Both the position numbers and the translations under genes were made by a program. A stretch of 64,000 nucleotides of DNA from Mycobacterium sp. E1747. Lineage in GTDB: Bacteria; Actinomycetota; Actinomycetes; Mycobacteriales; Mycobacteriaceae. Below the pieces are notes generated by a model. The model saw only the letters and a program-made list of their open reading frames with translations, was not told the origin of the DNA and searched no databases. The DNA is taken from assembly GCF_001667775.1 (NCBI RefSeq), contig NZ_LZJI01000183.1:92088-156087 (forward strand), read 5' to 3'. This document shows, piece by piece, positions 57,537-64,000 of the stretch (the stretch's first letter is position 1; every line of letters starts with the position of its first letter).

Positions 57537-58352
57537 CTAAGGCCACCACCGCTCCAGCACCCGGCCCACCCCGTCGTCGTTGTTGACGGCGGTGACCTCG
57601 TCGGCCGCGGCCAGCACGTCGGGATGCGCGTTGCCCATCGCCACGCCATGACCGGCCCAGCGCAGCATCGGCAGGTCATTGGGCATGTCACCGAATGCCA
57701 GCACCTCGCCGCTGGAGATGTGCAGGGGCCTGGCGATCTCGTCCACACCGGTGGCCTTGCTGGTGCCCAGCGGCACGATCTCCACGAGGCCGTTATTCGT
57801 GGAGTAGGTGATATCGCCTTCGATGCCCACGTGCTTGGCCAACGTGGCGGCCATATCGGCGCTGCGGGCCCCGCTTCGGCGGATGAGAAGCTTGATCGCG
57901 GGCGCGCTGAGCAGGTCCTCGATCGACACCTCGGTGTTGTCCGGGTTCAACCACGCGTGCTCGTAGCCCGGCGAGCTGATGAACTGGGGAGTCGCTGTGT
58001 CGTGGGCGCGCTCGCCGATCCGCTCGACGGCCAGGCCGGCGCCAGGGATGACGCGCGTCGCCAGCTCCGCCAGCTCGGCCAGCGTGTCGACGGACAGCGT
58101 GCGCGCCGACACCACCCGGTCGGTGGCCGGGTCGTAGACGACGGCGCCGTTGGCGCACACCGCGATTGGCGCGAAGCCGAGCGCGTCGACGACCGGGCGT
58201 ATCCACCGCGGCGGGCGGCCGGTCGCCACGACGAACGTTGCACCGGCATCGACGGCGGCGCGCACGGCGTCGCGGGTGCGCGGGGTGATGGTTTCGTTGT
58301 CATCGAACAGGGTGCCGTCGACGTCGCAGGCTATGAGCGCCGGCACAGTCAC
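57537..58352 (-). CDS. HAD-superfamily phosphatase, Cof type (Rv3813c)
   Basis: A 271-residue haloacid-dehalogenase hydrolase equal to M. tuberculosis Rv3813c (273 aa). Motif I is DVDGTLFDD with the nucleophile Asp; motif II is VVATGRPP; motif III Lys is in APAIKLLIRR; motif IV is FGDMPNDLPML. The large C2B cap places it in the Cof/sugar-phosphate phosphatase subgroup. The substrate is unknown. The GTG at 58352 gives a protein colinear with the M. tuberculosis gene; an in-frame start further upstream is less likely. Confidence 0.88.
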   Translation of the reverse strand: MTVPALIACDVDGTLFDDNETITPRTRDAVRAAVDAGATFVVATGRPPRWIRPVVDALGFAPIAVCANGAVVYDPATDRVVSARTLSVDTLAELAELATRVIPGAGLAVERIGERAHDTATPQFISSPGYEHAWLNPDNTEVSIEDLLSAPAIKLLIRRSGARSADMAATLAKHVGIEGDITYSTNNGLVEIVPLGTSKATGVDEIARPLHISSGEVLAFGDMPNDLPMLRWAGHGVAMGNAHPDVLAAADEVTAVNNDDGVGRVLERWWP

Positions 58353-58398
58353 TGTGCAGTCATCTGGACGGTTCCGCGTTCGCACCTCGCCAGTTTGG

Positions 58399-59184
58399 TC
58401 AATGCACTCCGCTCTGGTCCTGTCCGGGTCGGGTCACGCCGTCGGTGCCGTACTTCTGCATCCGTGCCTGCAGCTCCGACAAGCGGATCGCCCGGGAATC
58501 CTCCTGGCTGGGCGCGGTGCCGCCGAGGCGTCGCGGGACCCAGAATTCACCCTCGGGGTGGGGATATTCCTCCTGCACCTGGTACAGCAACGCATTCAGC
58601 GCCTGGCGCAGCGCCACGTTGAGCTGTTCGGGCGTGCCATCCGGCGGCAGCGGGCGGCCTGCGGCGACGGTGATCGGAACCTTGTTGCGCCACACCTTCT
58701 TTGGATGATCCTTGGGCCAGATCCGGTGAGCGCCCCAGACGATCACCGGAACGATCGGCACTTGGGCATCCAGCGCCATCCGGGCCGCGCCACTCTTGAA
58801 CTCGCGCAGCTCGAAACTGCGGCTGATCGTCGCCTCGGGATGCATCCCGATCAGCTCGCCCTGCCGCAGGCGCTGCGTGGCCAGCTCGAGCGCGCCGCTC
58901 CCGTTAGTACGGTCCACCGGGATCAGCCTGGCGTGGTTAATCACGTAGTTGACCGCCTTCACATCGGCCATCTCCGCCTTGATCATGAAGTACGCCCGCC
59001 GGCCACGCTCGCGCACCGCGAGAAGCGTTGGCAGCCAGTCCAGGTAGCTGGTGTGGTTTTGGGCCAGCAGGGCGCCGCCCCGCTGGGGGATGTTTTCCAG
59101 GCCGCGAAAGGTGAACTTGGTTCCCTGCATCGCGACCATTGGCGGCACGACCCACTCGCACAACCGGTAGAACCCCTCGGGCAT
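58399..59184 (-). CDS. 1-acylglycerol-phosphate acyltransferase-like (Rv3814c)
   Basis: A 261-residue PlsC-type acyltransferase. The catalytic HX4D motif is NHTSYLD and the acceptor motif is PEATISRSFE. First of three tandem paralogues (Rv3814c-Rv3816c order). The likely role is acylation of lysophosphatidate or another lysolipid at the membrane; the true acceptor is unknown. AAAGGAGAAG precedes the minus-strand ATG. It ends 46 bp after the HAD gene start on the same strand. Confidence 0.88.
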   Translation of the reverse strand: MPEGFYRLCEWVVPPMVAMQGTKFTFRGLENIPQRGGALLAQNHTSYLDWLPTLLAVRERGRRAYFMIKAEMADVKAVNYVINHARLIPVDRTNGSGALELATQRLRQGELIGMHPEATISRSFELREFKSGAARMALDAQVPIVPVIVWGAHRIWPKDHPKKVWRNKVPITVAAGRPLPPDGTPEQLNVALRQALNALLYQVQEEYPHPEGEFWVPRRLGGTAPSQEDSRAIRLSELQARMQKYGTDGVTRPGQDQSGVH

Positions 59185-59198
59185 GTCTTCTCCTTTGC

Positions 59199-59954
59199 CT
59201 ACCGCGACGGCCGTCCACTACGGCCCGCGACCCGCGCCGCGGCCTCGTCCGCCTCCATCCGGGCCGCCTCCGCCATGGTCGGTGCCGAACCGCCCAACCG
59301 GTGCGGCGTCCAGTACGCCCCTGGCTCGTGCGGATAATCCTGTTGGACGTGGTGTAGCAGTGCGGTCATCGACTCGCGCAGCGCGGCGTCGGTCCGCGCG
59401 ATGTCTTGGGCCGCCGGCACTGGCGCGCCTGCCTGAACTTTAATCGGTACGCTGGCGCGGCCCAGGTTGCGCGGGTGGTCCTTGGTCCAGATTCGGTGAG
59501 CTCCCCAGACGATCACCGGGACGATGGGAACGTCCGCCTCGATGGCCATGCGGGCGGCGCCGGTCTTGAATTCCTTGAGCTCGAAGCTGCGGCTGATGGT
59601 GGCCTCGGGATAGACCCCCACCAGTTCGCCCTCGCGGAGCCGCTGCACGGCCACGGCGTAGGCGCTGGCCCCGGCGCCGCGGTCCACCGGAATGGTTCGG
59701 GTGTGCTTGATCAGGAAATTGACGCTCTTCACCTGCTGCATTTCGGCCTTGATCATGAACCTGAGCCGGCGGCCGCGCCGGTGCACGGCCAGCGCGGCGG
59801 GCAGGAAGTCGACATAGCTGGTGTGGTTGATCGCGATCACGGCGCCGCCGGTGTGGGGAATGTGTTCCTCGCCTCCGTATGAGATCTGGGTGTCGGTCGC
59901 AACGACGACCAGCCGAGCCAGGATCTCGAGCGTGCGGAAGACGGGCTCCACCAT
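59199..59954 (-). CDS. 1-acylglycerol-phosphate acyltransferase-like (Rv3815c)
   Basis: A 251-residue PlsC-type acyltransferase with NHTSYVDF (HX4D) and PEATISRSFELKEFKTGAAR. Very close to both neighbours, so the three arose by tandem duplication. It starts six bases after the end of the third paralogue and is co-transcribed with it. The C-terminus is a charged helix (MAEAARMEADEAAARVAG). Confidence 0.88.
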   Translation of the reverse strand: MVEPVFRTLEILARLVVVATDTQISYGGEEHIPHTGGAVIAINHTSYVDFLPAALAVHRRGRRLRFMIKAEMQQVKSVNFLIKHTRTIPVDRGAGASAYAVAVQRLREGELVGVYPEATISRSFELKEFKTGAARMAIEADVPIVPVIVWGAHRIWTKDHPRNLGRASVPIKVQAGAPVPAAQDIARTDAALRESMTALLHHVQQDYPHEPGAYWTPHRLGGSAPTMAEAARMEADEAAARVAGRSGRPSR

Positions 59955-59960
59955 TGATCG

Positions 59961-60728
59961 CTACTCCGGAGCTCCCGTGGATCGGGCCCGGCGGGCAGCG
60001 CGAGCGGCGGCCTCCTCGGCGTCCATCCGGGCGGCTTCGGCCAGCGACGGGGCGCTGCCGCCCAACCGGCGCGGCACCCAGAACTCGCCCGCCGGGTGGG
60101 GCCCGTACATCTCCTGGGCCCGCTCCAGCAGGTGTTGCATCCGCGAGTGCAGCAGCCCCTTGAGCTCCTCGACGCCCAGCGTCGGTTCGATCGGCTCGCC
60201 GACGAGCACCGTGACCGGCACTTTCGGGCGCAGCAACTTCCTCGGGTGCCCCTTGGTCCAGATGCGCTGTGCGCCCCAGACGATCACCGGAACGATCGGC
60301 ACCCCGGCCTCGACGGCCATCCGGGCGGCGCCCGACTTGAATTCCTTGATCTCGAAGCTGCGACTGATGGTGGCTTCCGGGTAGACGCCGACCAGCTCGC
60401 CGTCCTTGAGGTTCCTGACCGCCTCCTCGTAGGACGCGGCCCCATCCTGCCGGTTCACCGAGATGTGCCGCAGGCTGCGCATGATCGGGCCGGTGATCTT
60501 GTTGTCGAACACCTCCTGCTTGGCCATGAACCGCACCTTGCGGCCCAGTCCTTGCTGGTAGGCGGGCAGACCCGCGAACGTGAAGTCGAGGTAGCCGGTG
60601 TGGTTGATGGCGATGACCGCACCGCCGGTTTTGGGCAGGTTGTCGACGCCCGCGACGGTGATCTTGAGGCCCTGAAGGCGCCAAACCAGGCGGGCGAGTT
60701 GAATGACAGTCCCGTATACCGGTTCCAC
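59961..60728 (-). CDS. 1-acylglycerol-phosphate acyltransferase-like (Rv3816c)
   Basis: A 255-residue PlsC-type acyltransferase with NHTGYLDF (HX4D) and PEATISRSFEIKEFKSGAAR, and the FVPRR-type FWVPRRLGGSAPSLAEAARM tail shared with its paralogues. The GTG at 60728 lies eight bases after minus-strand TAGGCT (60742-60737), which would start the three-gene operon as a leaderless mRNA. Confidence 0.88.
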   Translation of the reverse strand: MEPVYGTVIQLARLVWRLQGLKITVAGVDNLPKTGGAVIAINHTGYLDFTFAGLPAYQQGLGRKVRFMAKQEVFDNKITGPIMRSLRHISVNRQDGAASYEEAVRNLKDGELVGVYPEATISRSFEIKEFKSGAARMAVEAGVPIVPVIVWGAQRIWTKGHPRKLLRPKVPVTVLVGEPIEPTLGVEELKGLLHSRMQHLLERAQEMYGPHPAGEFWVPRRLGGSAPSLAEAARMDAEEAAARAARRARSTGAPE

Positions 60729-60736
60729 AGATGATC

Positions 60737-60742
60737 AGCCTA
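60737..60742 (-). promoter_or_regulatory. Leaderless -10 of the acyltransferase operon
   Basis: Minus-strand TAGGCT ends eight bases before the GTG at 60728. Confidence 0.45.
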
Positions 60743-60789
60743 ATGCTCCTGGCTGTGAGTCACCCGAAGTGGCGAAAAGGAGCCACTGT

Positions 60790-60931
60790 GTGAGCTTCCC
60801 CGCGGCCGACGTTCCGCCGCCCGAGGTGGTCCGCCGGGTTGCCGCGAGCAGGGCGGTACGGGAACCCCGACCCCGCGCGCATCGACCTCTACCGTCGGCG
60901 GTGGAAGGCCGACGATGCCGCCTCGCGCTAA
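60790..60931 (+). pseudogene. Remnant of an Rv3817-type aminoglycoside-phosphotransferase-like gene
   Basis: A GTG at 60790 opens a frame for about 22 codons (SFPAADVPPPEVVRRVAASR). From 60857 another frame reads YGNPDPARIDLYRRRWKADD and ends at TAA 60929-60931; this is the C-terminal pattern of APH-type kinases (PDP-R-I..YR..W). The middle of the enzyme, including the catalytic HGD and DPG motifs, is missing and the two parts are out of frame. In M. tuberculosis an intact gene of about 750 bp (Rv3817) stands here. Confidence 0.6.
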
Positions 60932-60992
60932 GCTCGGGTGCTGAAAAGCCGATACCGGGCCGTGGGCGGTCACGGCCCCCAGGAAGGTGTTT

Positions 60993-62543
60993 GTGCAGGT
61001 CACGAGCGTAGGTCATGCCGGATTTCTGATCGAGACCCCAGCGGGCAGCATTCTGTGCGACCCGTGGGTCAACCCCGCGTACTTCGCGTCCTGGTTTCCC
61101 TTCCCCGACAACAGCCAGCTCGACTGGGACAAGTTGGGTGACTGCGACTACCTGTACCTGTCGCATCTACACAAGGACCACTTCGACGCCAAGAACCTGG
61201 CCGAGCACGTCAATAAGGACGCGGTGGTGCTGCTGCCGGACTTCCCGGTTCCTGACTTGCGGAATGCGTTGCAGGAGCTGGGTTTCTACCGGTTCTTCGA
61301 GACCAGCACCTCGGTCAAGCACCGCGTCAGCGGTCCGAAGGGCGAGCTCGACGTCATGATCATCGCGCTGCGCGCGCCCGCGGACGGGCCGCTCGGCGAC
61401 TCCGCACTGGTGGTTTCCGACGGCGTCACAACGGCTTTCAACATGAACGACGCCCGGCCAGTCGACCTCGACGTCTTGGCGTCGGCGTTCGGCCGCATCG
61501 ACGTGCACATGCTGCAGTACTCCGGTGCCATCTGGTACCCGATGGTCTACGACATGCCGGCCCGCGCCAAGGAGTCGTTCGGCGTCCAGAAGCGGCAGCG
61601 GCAGATGGACCGCGCCCGCCAGTACATCGCCCAGGTCGGCGCGACGTGGGTCATCCCGTCGGCCGGTCCGCCGTGCTTCCTGGACCCCGACCTGCGCGAC
61701 CTCAACGACGATCACGGCGACCCGGCCAACATCTTCCCCGACCAGATGGTGTTCCTCGACCAGATGCGCAGCCACGGCAACGATGGTGGCCTGCTGATGA
61801 TCCCCGGTTCGACCGCGGACTTCACCGGCGCCACCCTGAACTCGCTGAGCCACCCGCTGCCCGACGACCAGGTCGAGGCGATCTTCACCACCGGCAAGCG
61901 GGCCTACATCGCCGACTACGCCGAGCGGATGGCGCCCGTCCTGGCCGCCGAGAAGTCACGATGGGCCCCCGCCACGGGCGAACCGCTGCTGGAGCAGTTG
62001 CGTGTGCTGTTCGAACCGATCATGTCGCAAAGCGACGAGATCTGCGACGGTATCGGCTATCCGGTCGAACTCGTGATCGGCCCGGAGTCCGTCATCCTGG
62101 ATTTCCCGAAACGCACTGTGCGCGAACGCATTCCGGACGAGAAGGTCCGTTACGGGTTCGCCATCGCGCCGGAGTTGGTCCGCACCGTGCTGCGTGACCG
62201 GGAGCCGGATTGGGTGAACACCATCTTCTTGTCCACCCGGTTCCGGGCGTGGCGCGTCGGGGGTTACAACGAATACCTCTACACCTTCTTCAAATGCCTT
62301 ACCGACGAGCGGATCGCCTACGCCGATGGCTGGTTCGCCGAGACGCATGACGATTCTTCGTCGGTCACGCTGGACGGCTGGGAGATTCAACGTCGCTGCC
62401 CGCATCTGAAGGCCGACCTGTCGAAATTCGGTGTGGTGGACGGTAACACGTTGACCTGCAACCTGCATGGCTGGCAGTGGCGGTTGGACGACGGTCGCTG
62501 CCTGACGGCGCGCGGTCACGGACTGAGAAGTTCGCGGGCATGA
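60993..62543 (+). CDS. Metallo-beta-lactamase fold protein with C-terminal Rieske domain (Rv3818)
   Basis: A 516-residue protein equal in length to M. tuberculosis Rv3818. The N-terminal metallo-beta-lactamase domain has LSHLHKDHFD (HxHxDH) after VGHAGFLIETPAG. The C-terminal 80 residues hold a Rieske [2Fe-2S] site, RRCPHLKADL and LTCNLHGWQW (CxH and CxxH). The pairing resembles CMP-Neu5Ac hydroxylase-like proteins, but the substrate is unknown. AGGAAGG (60981-60987) lies five bases before the GTG at 60993; a GTG at 60987 is embedded in it. The stop overlaps the next ATG. Confidence 0.92.
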   Translation: MQVTSVGHAGFLIETPAGSILCDPWVNPAYFASWFPFPDNSQLDWDKLGDCDYLYLSHLHKDHFDAKNLAEHVNKDAVVLLPDFPVPDLRNALQELGFYRFFETSTSVKHRVSGPKGELDVMIIALRAPADGPLGDSALVVSDGVTTAFNMNDARPVDLDVLASAFGRIDVHMLQYSGAIWYPMVYDMPARAKESFGVQKRQRQMDRARQYIAQVGATWVIPSAGPPCFLDPDLRDLNDDHGDPANIFPDQMVFLDQMRSHGNDGGLLMIPGSTADFTGATLNSLSHPLPDDQVEAIFTTGKRAYIADYAERMAPVLAAEKSRWAPATGEPLLEQLRVLFEPIMSQSDEICDGIGYPVELVIGPESVILDFPKRTVRERIPDEKVRYGFAIAPELVRTVLRDREPDWVNTIFLSTRFRAWRVGGYNEYLYTFFKCLTDERIAYADGWFAETHDDSSSVTLDGWEIQRRCPHLKADLSKFGVVDGNTLTCNLHGWQWRLDDGRCLTARGHGLRSSRA

Positions 62544-62884
62544 CCGCCAACCATGGCCAGTGTTACGACGATGGCCTGGTTCAGCTGGACCGTGCGGCGA
62601 TCACGTTGCGCCGCTACCACTTTCCCTCCGGCACGTCGAAAGTCATCGCACTGAACGCGGTTCGCGGGTATAAGGCAGAGGGGTTGGGTCTGCTCACGCA
62701 CCGATTCCGGATCTGGGGCAGCTCGGACTTGCGCCGCTGGCTGCCGCTGGACGTGAGCCGGCCGTTCAAGTCGACGCTGATCACGCTGGACGTGCCGGGC
62801 ATTGCGCCCAGTCCCGCCTTCACCCCGGTGCGACCCGAGGAGTTCACCGCGCTCCTGGACGAGCTGCTAAGTCAACGCGGTTAG
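62540..62884 (+). CDS. Small protein coupled to the Rieske protein (Rv3819)
   Basis: A 114-residue protein equal to M. tuberculosis Rv3819 (111 aa). It has a strand-rich PH-like pattern (GLVQLDRAAITLRRYHFP, KVIALNAVRGYKAEGLG, STLITLDVPGIAPSP) ending in a helix (PEEFTALLDELL), as in the PH-domain families used for membrane or protein docking. The function is unknown. ATG 62540 overlaps the stop of the Rieske protein (ATGA), so the two are made together. Confidence 0.85.
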   Translation: MTANHGQCYDDGLVQLDRAAITLRRYHFPSGTSKVIALNAVRGYKAEGLGLLTHRFRIWGSSDLRRWLPLDVSRPFKSTLITLDVPGIAPSPAFTPVRPEEFTALLDELLSQRG

Positions 62885-63079
62885 CCGCGAGCGCGCGAAA
62901 ACCTGGCTGCGTCCGCCCTCGGCCACCGGACATACGCCGATTTCAAGGTGTCGACGCATCGGGAGAAGGGCAGCGACCGTTCACCCGGGGGGAGCCGCCG
63001 AACACCGGTGGTGCTGATGTTCCCCGGTAGCGCAGCCCGCGTTGGGTGCGCCGCTTGGAACGACGTGCCGCCTCGAAGG
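62885..63079. other. Gap where the sulfolipid-1 locus stands in M. tuberculosis
   Basis: Rv3819 and the Rv3829c-type gene are separated by only 195 bp here. Nothing resembling papA2, papA1, pks2, mmpL8 or fadD23 is present. No gene or strong hairpin is seen in the gap. Confidence 0.7.
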
Positions 63080-64000
63080 TCAGGCGGTGCGCTCTTCGAG
63101 CGCGCGGCGCGCCGCGTTGTAGCCGGGTGTGAAGGTGATACCCGGCCCGCCGTGGCAGCCGGCGCTGCCCAGGTAGAGGCCTTCGATCGGGATGGGCTGG
63201 CCCCGAAAGCCCTTGGGGCCGGGCCGGTTCGGCCCGATCTGATCCGAGCTGAGCAGTCCGTGGCAGTAATCGCCACCCGGGGCCCCGAACATCACGCCCA
63301 TGTGCTTGGGGGTGAAGGTGGTGTGCCGGATGATGCTGCGCTCGAAATTCGGCGCCAATCGGGTGATCTTGTCGATCACGCGCTGGCCCATCTCGACCTT
63401 CGCGTCGCCGTAGTCGGCGCCGCCCTCGATCGGGAACCACAGCGCGAACGCCGACGCGGCGTGCTTGCCCTCGGGCGCCAGGTCCGGGTCGTTCTGCGTC
63501 GGAATCTGCAACACCACGGTGGGGTCGGCCGGCACGATTCCGCGCCGAGCTTCCTCCCACTGCTGCTGAACTTCCTCGGGCGTGCAGAACAGGCCGATTG
63601 ATGCCTGCATCGCAGGGTCGTTGAGCGCCTCGTAGGGCGCGGCGAACTCCGGCGCCTCTTCCAGCGCGAAGTGCATCTGCAGGTAGCTGCCGCGGTGGTC
63701 GGTCCGGGCAAATCGCTCCCGTATGTCGGCGGGCACCAGGGCCGGGTCGATCAGGTCGTTGACGGTGACGTCGGGAGCGATGCCGGAGACGATGATCGGG
63801 GCGGTCAACTGCTCGCCGGCCTCGGTGCGCACCCCGCGCACGCGACCGTCGGTCACCAGGATCTCAGTCACCTTGGATCGCAGCCGGACTTCCCCGCCGT
63901 GGCTTTCCAGCAGCTCGCCCAGATGCGCGGTGAGCGCCCCGATACCGCCGCGCAGCTTCTTCATCTGCATGGTGTCGCCATCCGGGACACCCAAGCCGAA
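63080..64000 (-). CDS. FAD-dependent oxidoreductase, phytoene-dehydrogenase-like (Rv3829c), C-terminal part
   Basis: The 306 C-terminal residues of a protein whose start lies beyond the window; the frame is open to base 64000. The sequence fits the carotenoid/retinol dehydrogenase (NAD(P)/FAD amine oxidase) family: MKKLRGGIGALTAHLGELLES, then RLRSKVTEILVTDGRVRGVR, and the C-terminal FAD-contact block LYLGSAGCHGGPGITFTPGYNAARRAL. The substrate is unknown. It corresponds to M. tuberculosis Rv3829c. Confidence 0.85.
   Translation of the reverse strand, partial: FGLGVPDGDTMQMKKLRGGIGALTAHLGELLESHGGEVRLRSKVTEILVTDGRVRGVRTEAGEQLTAPIIVSGIAPDVTVNDLIDPALVPADIRERFARTDHRGSYLQMHFALEEAPEFAAPYEALNDPAMQASIGLFCTPEEVQQQWEEARRGIVPADPTVVLQIPTQNDPDLAPEGKHAASAFALWFPIEGGADYGDAKVEMGQRVIDKITRLAPNFERSIIRHTTFTPKHMGVMFGAPGGDYCHGLLSSDQIGPNRPGPKGFRGQPIPIEGLYLGSAGCHGGPGITFTPGYNAARRALEERTA

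Overview
The window is a high-GC actinobacterial chromosome segment that follows, almost gene for gene, the Mycobacterium tuberculosis stretch from hisC2 (Rv3772) to Rv3829c. This is the cell-envelope core locus for arabinogalactan and mycolic acid assembly. Gene content, codon use, leaderless TANNNT promoters and protein identity all point to Mycobacterium. The organism is not M. tuberculosis. PE_PGRS62, IS1557 and the sulfolipid-1 cluster are missing, several accessory genes are present, and DprE1 has Ala where M. tuberculosis has Cys387. A slow-growing non-tuberculous species, perhaps near the M. avium complex, fits best; the species cannot be fixed from the sequence alone. Comparisons with M. 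tuberculosis are from memory, not from a search.

Layout. 1-9.4 kb: 3' end of hisC2, a GXWXG/DUF4334 protein, a mycothiol-dependent-isomerase-fold protein, echA21, lipE, a small acidic protein, a release-factor-fold protein, tRNA-Ser(UGA), a quinone oxidoreductase, a NifS-fold protein lacking the PLP lysine, and a large membrane glycosyltransferase-like protein. 9.4-12.5 kb: proteasome activator bpa, then wzt, glfT1 and wzm (galactan priming and export). 12.5-15.5 kb: an accessory block (DUF732, QueD-like, NfeD-like plus flotillin) and a Gre-factor-like protein. 15.5-31.5 kb: gtrA, dprE1, dprE2, aftA, embC, a three-gene ArsR/SRPBCC/isomerase-fold insertion, embA, embB. 31.6-34.9 kb: a secreted protein preceded by a perfect CRP box, a membrane protein, a GarA-like FHA protein, and fadE35. 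34.9-43.8 kb (minus strand): accD4, pks13, fadD32. 44.1-47.5 kb (minus): culp6, fbpD, fbpA with a 55-bp tandem repeat. 47.9-54.4 kb (minus): aftB, ubiA, a PAP2 phosphatase, glfT2, a tiny coupled ORF, glf. 54.7-64 kb: erp, a PGRP/LGFP protein, a HAD phosphatase, three tandem acyltransferases, a phosphotransferase remnant, an MBL-Rieske protein with its partner, and the 3' part of an FAD oxidoreductase.

How the genes work together. UbiA makes decaprenyl-phosphoryl-5-phosphoribose; the PAP2 protein may remove the phosphate; DprE1/DprE2 epimerise it to decaprenyl-phosphoryl-arabinose. Glf supplies UDP-galactofuranose to GlfT1 and GlfT2, and Wzm/Wzt is thought to flip the galactan. AftA, EmbA/B/C and AftB add arabinose. 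FadD32, AccD4 and Pks13 condense mycolates. FbpA, with the non-canonical FbpD, acts in their transfer to arabinan.

The main surprises are the insertion between embC and embA, the GarA paralogue with a degenerate switch region, two GC palindromes inserted in frame in essential enzymes (AftA, Pks13), a perfect CRP site, a 14-codon ORF coupled to glfT2, a tandem repeat abutting the fbpD stop codon, and a remnant of an Rv3817-type phosphotransferase. I did not find a convincing wholly new multi-gene system.
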